A stretch of 64,000 nucleotides of DNA from Adiantum capillus-veneris (lineage: Eukaryota > Streptophyta > Polypodiopsida > Polypodiales > Pteridaceae): assembly GCA_014529385.2 (NCBI GenBank), contig CM043952.1, forward strand, positions 62,330,119 through 62,394,118. Direction: 5' to 3'. The position numbers were made by a program, and so were the translations under genes. The notes below the pieces were generated by a model. The model had not been told where the DNA came from. It ran no database searches and saw only the letters and a program-made list of their open reading frames with translations. Positions 57,143 to 64,000 of the stretch are shown piece after piece. Each line of letters starts with the position of its first letter. Within the stretch, counting starts at the first letter, position 1.

Positions 57143-60100
57143 TTACGCTGTATGGTTCCCCTCGTGGTCACTCCCTTTGTCATATGGCATACTGTTGTAG
57201 ATATTTTCATATATCTCTGAGGATAGTTTAAAATGGTTATGCAAGCCCGGTATGACCTCCACGGGGAACCGAATGGCTCTAACAAGATGGGAGTAGATCA
57301 TGACCGGTGTTTTCTCATTCAATAGGGTATAAGTATCAACTTTGACCTCAACCAGGGCATAGTACAAACCCTCAACCAGAATTCCACCCTTTACGATCTT
57401 GTCATGCCAAAGGTCCTTCAGTACTCTTGGTGCCTGGTACATGGTTTTGGTGCACTTTAGAAGGTAGAAGTCGTCTTTCTCCTCGGTTGCTTTCACTGCA
57501 AAGTTATCCCCAATAGATAGTAATTGGCTCAGCACCTTAGGGTCTCCTTCATACATAGGCATGGTTAAATCCACACTCACTTGGGAGGAAAGCAGATCAT
57601 TGTAGTTCTCCTCTTGATCCTCGTCCTCATCACTGCCTGCTTGTATAGACTCTGTCAATGTTTCAATGGAGAGATATTTCCATTCTTCAGTGCACTGTTT
57701 ATTATTGCATCTCCTCCATTGCCCATGCACACAAGGATCACAAAAGCAAGACAACGTCCAAAAACGCACATCACATGGATTGTGTGTTGAGTAGCCGTCA
57801 ACACACTGGGATGAGCGAGACCCTGCAATTGTTTTGCAGTCCCATAGTGGAGAACGCAACACATCATTCGATGAAACCAACCAGAAGACCCTTCTTGTGC
57901 TGGCACCCCCACCTTCCCTCGCTGTGTTAAACCTCGCGTTTAGAAAATTGACCACATCAGCCGCACACTTCATGGGCCAGCCATCGGGCTTTGGCTCCTC
58001 ATGCGCCAAGGTTCTCTTGATAATAGCACCTGCACCATCATGCTCTCCTTTTCCATGTCCTGAAGCGGAGAAGTTGTGCATCATATGCAATCCTGTCAAC
58101 AACTGATAATACCTAGCTACAAAATAGTATGGTCGTCGTGCCTTGAACTGTGAAGTGGCACCATCTGACCAAACCCAATGATAATGGAAACACTGTCCTT
58201 GTTGTTTCATCCAACTATCATGCAAGAGAAAACAATGCTGAACAAAGAGCGTGTCATGGAGCTTATCGTCTGATATGTAAAAATGCAAAGTCTTCTCAAT
58301 GGCTCCTACTGAATTTCTGATATAAGAGATGTGCACCAATATTCTGACCTGTGTTGACCACCAATGCATGGACTGAATCTAATTCTGCACTTTAAAGCTG
58401 TAATTCTTTGCAAAATCAACAACAAATACCACAACGTCGCTTGGAAACTTTAGCAAGCAGTCTTTAAATTGCTGGGCCTACCACCTAAAAACAAAGTTGT
58501 TCTTGATAAAGCTTTTCAGATGATCTGAAAAAAGATGAATGAAAGTTTCACTTTTCATCCTTTCCACGACTAACTCCTTTCTCTTCTTCTCGTTTCCTTC
58601 AGCATTAACCTGTCCAATACCCACATCCTTAAATATCTTAACAATCACCTCCCTGATAGCTGCTGCAATCTCGTCTGGGCATAATGACAACTTCCTTACA
58701 CCACATATAGGGCACTCTCCCAGCAAGCATCTCTGTGCATGATATTCATGATCCTTAGGGCAAGGGCACAATATGAAATCCAGCAAGATACTTATGTGCT
58801 GAAAAACTGCCTGGTTTGCAGAACACTCACCTACTTCACACTGTGTACCACAAATGGAGCATGTACATGGATGTTCCTTTGCGTGATGCCCAAACTTGTT
58901 CTGCGCATTTGATTGAAATCATCCCTGAAGTATACCATTTGGATATGGTAAATACAGCAGCAAGTATAGCGCTCCTTTAATTTTCGGACAAAGAATGGCT
59001 TGAGTGTCTCAAAGGACCTAAGTGACAACTCCACCGCAGGATACATGCTTTTGAATCTTCTGTAGAGCTCCACCTATATACAAAATTTGATTCACATTAG
59101 AGCTCAGAATATTACTATAAAACAGCAAAGCACCAAAGTAGTTTACAATACCAAAATTAACAATGTAAACCACCAACTCATTCTAAAATACCAAATTTGG
59201 CACTGTATTGCCAGATTTCAGGATATAGTACCAAATTAAGTGCAAAAAAGCACCAAACTAAATTCATAGTACCAAAGTGGGTACATTTCTGTACATTGCA
59301 TAGAACTAGCCTGTATTCATAGGACCAAGCAGGGTCCATAGTACCAAATTATGTACATTGCATAGTACCAACCGAATCCATAGTACAAAACAGGGTCCCT
59401 ACTACCAAATTCTGTACATTGCATGGTACCAACCTGAATTCAAAGTACCAAACAGGATCCCTAGTACCAAGATTCGTACATTGCATGGTATTAGCCTGAG
59501 TTCATAGTACCAAGCAGGATCTCTAGTACCAAATTCTGTACGTTGCATAGTACCAGCCTGAATTCATAGTACCAAACCTAGTACCAACAGGATCCCTAAT
59601 ACCAAAATTTGTACATTGCATGGTACCAGCCTGAATTCATAGTACCAAACATGATCCCTAGTACCAAATTCTGTACATTGCATGGTACCAGCCTAAATTC
59701 ATAGTACCCAAAAGGATCATTAGTACCAAATACTGTACATTGCATAGTACTAGCTTGAATTCATAGTACCAAAAAGGATCCCTAGTACCAAATCCTGTAC
59801 ATTGCATAGTACTAGCTTGAATTCATAGTACCAAAAAGGATCCCTAGTACCAAATCCTGTACAATGCATAGTACTAGCTAGAATTCATAGTACCAAAAAG
59901 GATCCCTAGTACCAAATCCTATACATTGCATAGTACTAGCTTGAATTCATAGTACCAAAAAGGATCCCTAGTACCAAATCCTGTACAATGCATAGTACCA
60001 GCCTAAATTAATAGTATCAAATAGTATCCCTAGTACCAAATTCTGTACATTGCATAGTACCAGCCTGAATTCACAGTATCAAACAGGATCCCTAGTGCCA

Positions 60101-61313
60101 AAGTGGGTACATGTCTGTACCCTGCATAGTACCAATTTGGGTACTTTTTTGTATACTGCAAAGCTACAAAATGGATCCATAGTTCCAAAATAACAAATTT
60201 CCAGATACAAAAAAGTACCTAATTGGGACTATGCATCTTTACTTTGGAGCATTTCTACCAAACAATGGTACTATGCATCTGTTTGGTACTATTGAGAATC
60301 TAGAGAAGCTTCAAATTGGGTACTACTGAGGTAGGAATTGGTACCAGAATGATACTAGGTTTGGCATGTTGGGAATTGGTCAAATTTTGGCATGCTGGAA
60401 ATGGTACTATGGAGCTGAGTATTCGTACAATGATTGTTGGCTAACAAGTTCTGGTATTCTGTGTTAATCCAAGAGTAAAAAGGCGAGCAAGGATTACAGT
60501 GTGGGCAACACATATTACCTGAGAATCATCTAGAAGATGTAAGGGATGTTTGATGAAACATTTTTCCTCAATCCTGTGCTTACAGATATCCTTTTTGTTA
60601 GGAGAAACTCTTGTCTCGGATTTCCAGAAAGCGGCCACCAAATCTCTAGTTTTGATTGTGATACTTGTATGCAGAGGCAACTGTCTGTGACAAGCACTAA
60701 GTGGCAACACTTCATCCTCATCTTTCATTCCCGGTCGACTGCTTGATGCCACTATATTACGTCGATGAACACCCAAGGCAGCAACAAATTTGGACTGGTT
60801 CACAGTGGTTATGCTCTGATCACCATTGTTAAGTCATCGTCAAAGAGGTTCTCTTCACAAAAAGCTCAGTTGAAGAGTGGAGCACTTTCAGCTGAGTCAA
60901 TGTGTTGCGAACGCCGAAAAGAAGACTTGATTGCACATCCGAACTCCTCAACTTGGAAAATGGCTGATGATGCATGAGCTGCTCTAGAATTTCTTGTTGT
61001 TCTAGTGTTGTTAGTCCTTGGGTCTGCCCCGACGCCCACATCTAGCCATGGCTTTGCATATATTGTTCCTTGATCTGGTTGTAGCAAGTTCAGCTCTCTT
61101 AGCAGGGTTGTGCTCCTTGTGTCATTGCTCACGCTTATTTTGTGCCCAATAGTCTCGCAAAAATACTTGGTTGCTGACAAGTTCATGGATGCTCGTGGTT
61201 TCCATCATAGCACCCTCTGTAGATGCAGGTACCCTTGACTCGAGATAGGTGAAGGAATCACGCTCAGTATCCATCGTCATCTCTGAAGATATGGTACTGG
61301 CCTGAGCTGCCAT
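57143..61313 (-). pseudogene. TIR-1 transposase-like gene
   Basis: Minus-strand gene, ATG at 61313. The N-terminal part is in shifting frames. Exon end at 60519 (VSPNKKDICKHRIEEK, donor cag|gtaata), intron 60518-59074 of 1,445 bases, exon from 59073: VELYRRFKSMYPAVELSLRS, TCCCIYHIQM and, after a one-base shift near 58910, CTCSICG and CPCPKDHEYHAQRC. In one frame from 58786 with two TAG stops (58478, 58379) follow DVVVFVVDFAKNYSF, WSDGATSQFKARRPYYF, ASGHGKGEHDGAGAIIKR and a C-terminal beta-like domain (ending 57143). The order Cys-rich region, D, SDG..Q.K, HGKG..DG.G..KR is that of a widespread transposase-like family. I take the Asp residues as candidate catalytic ones. Only one frameshift and two stops damage the core, so a relative may be active. 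Confidence 0.72.
59074..60518 (-). repeat. Intron of the transposase-like gene with 62-bp tandem repeats
   Basis: Between about 59280 and 60120 a ~62-bp unit repeats roughly a dozen times (plus-strand core 'ctagtaccaaat' and 'tgtacattgcatagtac'; for example 59761 and 59823). In the sense of the gene it reads TTTGGTACTA, the same motif as in the opposite-strand gene's introns. Confidence 0.92.
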
Positions 61314-61340
61314 GGCTGTATGGTGGGAGAGGGAGAGAGG

Positions 61341-61433
<93 letters not shown>
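61341..61433. repeat. (GA)n microsatellite in the transposase-gene leader
   Basis: About 45 GA units, starting roughly 30 bases upstream of the minus-strand ATG (CT on the coding strand). Confidence 0.95.
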
Positions 61434-61436
<3 letters not shown>

Positions 61437-61472
61437 GAGAGGGTGGGTGCTCCACAGAGAACAAAACAAAGA

Positions 61473-61614
<142 letters not shown>

Positions 61615-61823
61615 CAGTCGAATCTACTTCCCCACTTCTTGCACCCACATCGTTTATCTGTTATAATGTGTTTTGGGAAAAAAGAATAAAGTAGAGTAAA
61701 TTATAAAGCCTCCAAGAAATTGATTTTATTGTTTCTCCTTTTTGTTCAATTTTGCATCTTTTACTTGGGTCCGATTCTCCTTTCCACACCCACCAAGACT
61801 AGGTGGTGTCAAGGACAACCAAT

Positions 61824-61851
61824 TTTGTACCACCATCCCTTGCTTTCAACC
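61824..61851 (-). repeat. TIR-1 right terminal inverted repeat
   Basis: Inverted match of 49785-49812 with two differences in 28 bases. It is followed directly by CCAT (61852-61855). Confidence 0.92.
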
Positions 61852-61855
61852 CCAT
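61852..61855 (+). other. Target-site duplication CCAT, right
   Basis: Second copy of the 4-bp duplication. After it, the minus-strand gypsy RT reads AYSFLDG. Confidence 0.85.
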
Positions 61856-62396
61856 CTAAAAAGCTATAAGCTTCCTTCCCTGCAACTCTTTCAAGCACAT
61901 GTTCTGAATATGGTAAGGGGTAATGGTCCCTCCTAGTGGTGGCATTGACCTTCTTGAGATCCACGCACACTCTGAGTTTCCCATTCTTTTTTGGCACAAT
62001 CACTATTGGAGACACCCATTCTGAGTGCTCAATAGGGTATATGAATCCGCATTCCACAATCTTTTCAATCTCTTCTTGAACGATTTTTTCATATTTAGGA
62101 TTCATTGGGTAGGGTTGTTGCTGAACTGGTTTAGCCATGCTATTCATGGGGATTGTGTGTTGCACCATAGAAGGTGGAACACCTTTCATATCATGATATG
62201 TGCAGGAAAATATATCCCTAAATTCCTTGAGAAGTTCTTTAAGTACACACTCCTCCATCTCTGTCAGATCTTGGGCAATGAAAACTGGCTTAGACTCTTC
62301 TCCTAGGTCTGCTAACTCTATTTTCTTAACTATCGTTGGACCATCATAGACTCCATTGCTCCCATCGATAGGTTTTCTTTGAGCCTTTGTATACAC
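61856..62396 (-). pseudogene. gypsy-C reverse transcriptase, first half
   Basis: Minus-strand RT start: LLKEFRDIFSCTYHDMKGVP, HSEWVSPIVIVPKKNGKLRV, CVDLKKVNATTRRDHYPLPY and VLERVAGKEAYSFLDG, the last with the first catalytic Asp. The frame passes straight into the TIR of TIR-1, which adds a false tail. The rest of the domain is at 49780-48546. Confidence 0.92.
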
Positions 62397-62462
62397 AACC
62401 TTACGTTCCTCTATGGTATAGGATTTGAAATGTTCAGGTGCAGGGTGTAAGTCTATGGAGTC

Positions 62463-62726
62463 CTATTGTTTTGTGGACTGTGATTTCACTTCTGATTCCT
62501 TTTGTTGTTGAGCTAACTCTCGATGTTGTCGTCTCCTTACAGTACGGCTCAACTTTGGCTTCTCTGTAGCCTCTAGTTGTGCGATGTCAATGGGTTGTGG
62601 ACTACACCACATAACGCTTTGAAGGTATTCACCCCAGTTATCTACCAACATCTGATGAGCATCACATGCCCCTATATAATTAAGCCATTCTGTGGTAGAT
62701 TTCTTTTCATTTATTCTAGCACGCAC
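62463..62726 (-). pseudogene. gypsy-C spacer ORF between protease and RT
   Basis: 87 codons on the minus strand with WLNYIGACDAHQMLVDNWGE and a basic C-terminal helix (KLSRTVRRRQHRELAQQQKE). No domain recognised. It lies between protease and RT and is probably part of the polyprotein, detached by the 68-bp duplication just upstream. Confidence 0.5.
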
Positions 62727-62762
62727 ATTTTCTCGATATCGTCGCCTCTTATATCTCTTAAT

Positions 62763-62898
62763 CTTCTTGTTTAATTCTCGATTACGGCCGATCTCTAGTG
62801 AAGAGTCACTAGATGAATCACTACTTGTGTCTTCTTGTTTAATTCTTGATTACGGCCGATCTCTAGTGAAGAGTCACTAGATGAATCACTACTTGTGT
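62763..62898. repeat. 68-bp tandem duplication in gypsy-C
   Basis: 'gattacggccgatctctag' starts at 62780 and again at 62848. The 68-base step shifts the frame between the coding blocks on either side. Confidence 0.92.
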
Positions 62899-63271
62899 CT
62901 TCTGCTCCCTTGGATAGATTGTCATGTAGGTTACCACTGGGTCCTGAATGGTTTGTCCCCACATTTGCACTAAGATTTAACTCAGATTCTTCGTCCTCAG
63001 AGTCAATTTCATCCGATGATTCTGACCCCAAATCGTGTGGGCTATAATCTTGTGAGGCGCTACTAGTTCCAATGCCAGTCAAACTTTCATCTTGTAGATC
63101 ATCAGAAGCTATATGCATTGCTTCTAGCATATTTAAGGGTACGAGTGGTGGCATTTCATCCCCCTCACGTGTTACCCAGGTCGTCCCCCTATTTCCCCAA
63201 GTGTCTATAGTTGCTTCTAGATGGACCCAATCCACATTGTCCGGCTCAGTCATCCCAGGTAGTACATCCAT
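62795..63271 (-). pseudogene. gypsy-C acidic region downstream of protease
   Basis: Minus-strand frame of 158 codons: MDVLPGMTEPDNVDWVHLEA, GNRGTTWVTREGDEM, then an acidic Ser/Glu-rich stretch (SESSDEIDSEDEESELN). The same start is in gypsy-D at about 14035. No enzymatic motif. It is ended out of frame by the 68-bp duplication. Confidence 0.6.
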
Positions 63272-63299
63272 ATAAGGAGAATCTTCCCCACATCAGTGT

Positions 63300-63996
63300 C
63301 CGCTTTACACGTATAACAATACTGCAATGGGGCCGAGTGAATTGTGGTGTCAGATCTATGATCAATAATAAACCTGTTTCCTAGAGGATTTGCTTGACCC
63401 GTCACAAGATCCACTCGAATGACAGAATCCTTGAACTACAGGTAGACATGGTTTTTAGACTAGTCATGCACCATTTTTGTTTCCCTCATGAAAGGACGTC
63501 CTAAGATCCTCTCCGATGCCATAGTGTGTTTGGAGAAATCCGTAACAATAAAGGTAATCCTTATTTTATGTCCAAATACCTTGATCTTGAGATCTTCTAG
63601 CATCCCAATAGGTTTAACAATAGACCCATTGGCCATCTTCACTACTATGGTTGTGGTCGCAAGGTGAGGTCTTCCCATAGTTTCCCAGCAATTTTTAGTC
63701 ACAATGCTAACCCCAGCACCACCATCAAGGATTCCCTTCACAGTTAATCCCTTAGTAGTGATTGGTATGGTTGCATTGGATTCATCACCCTCAAAGTATT
63801 GTCCCAACTTGTTAACAGGTATTTCTATAACAAGGTTCTCATCTAGGTTGGGTTGTGGATCTAAGTGTTCCTCCTCTGTTGGCATCTCCCCAGCTCCATC
63901 CATCTGTGCAAATTGTGGTAGCCCAAACTTTAGTTCTCCATTGAGGAAGGCTCGAAGAGCTGAGACTAGCTCGGGGTCTTTATATAGTTTGGACAT
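63300..63996 (-). pseudogene. gypsy-C Gag end and protease (partial at right edge)
   Basis: Minus-strand frame running in from the window's right edge (63996). It has the end of Gag, then TVKGILDGGAGVSIVTKNCW (protease active site with D-G-G), IVVKMANGSIVKPIGMLEDL and SERILGRPFMRETKMVHD, where a TAG at about 63460 replaces the Trp codon kept in gypsy-D. Gag proper and the 5' LTR lie beyond the window. Confidence 0.8.
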
Positions 63997-64000
63997 GATG

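Noticed and set aside
59280-60120. CRISPR-like array of ~62-bp repeats
   Set aside because: No distinct unique spacers; the whole unit repeats, it lies in an intron of a plant element, and no cas genes are present.
57143-61313. Assignment of the TIR-1 transposase to KDZ, Sola, Dada or another named superfamily
   Set aside because: Target duplication length favours a 4-bp group, but I could not match catalytic motifs to any named group with certainty.
61809-61855. C-terminal tail VESKGWWYK on the gypsy-C RT fragment
   Set aside because: It is a translation of the TIR of TIR-1, not part of the RT.

Overview
The window looks like a repeat-dominated block of a large plant nuclear genome. The support is plant-type Ty3/gypsy elements (one a chromovirus), a Ty1/copia family with a plant-type Met-tRNA primer site, spliceosomal introns, and long (CT)n, (GA)n and (GT)n tracts. 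I found no ordinary host gene, rRNA, tRNA or CRISPR array. A fern or other seed-free plant would fit, but that is a guess.

Layout, left to right. 1-5935: 3' part of a decayed chromovirus (gypsy-1) and its probable 3' LTR. 5936-10149: mostly non-coding, with a decayed minus-strand reading frame and a 48-bp minisatellite. 10150-31668: a nest. Copia-B (plus strand) is split at 10961/30798 by copia-A (minus strand). Copia-A is itself broken by a gypsy fragment (gypsy-D, 13818-16820) and by a 12.0-kb DNA element with terminal inverted repeats (TIR-2, 17264-29290). 31669-43240: gypsy-2 (plus strand), whose 5' LTR sits inside copia-B and whose integrase is split by a 426-bp foldback (42750-43175). 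43256-46130: LTR-like and non-coding sequence. 46117-63996: gypsy-C (minus strand), which runs off the right edge. Its reverse transcriptase is split by a second DNA element, TIR-1 (49785-61851, 12,067 bp), with 28-bp TIRs and a 4-bp CCAT target duplication.

The two TIR elements are the most interesting part. TIR-1 has two convergent intron-containing genes. The minus-strand gene is a transposase-like protein with a Cys-rich domain, a conserved D, an SDG..Q.K motif and an HGKG..DG.G..KR motif. The plus-strand gene is cargo: basic N-terminus, coiled coil, RING-like zinc site and an FCP1/NIF-type HAD phosphatase domain. TIR-2 carries an FCP1/NIF domain as well, preceded by a Ulp1-like cysteine protease and a divergent histone H3 with a near-canonical tail and some CENH3-like features. 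Both phosphatase domains have lost the second Asp of the DxD motif. I infer that these elements carry chromatin- or transcription-directed cargo, possibly to counter silencing. Nothing in the sequence proves that role.

Nearly all coding sequences are interrupted, often by stops explicable as C-to-T change at CAG, CGA or CAA, consistent with decay of methylated repeats. The nesting order gives relative ages: gypsy-C before TIR-1, copia-B before copia-A before TIR-2, and copia-B before gypsy-2 before the foldback.
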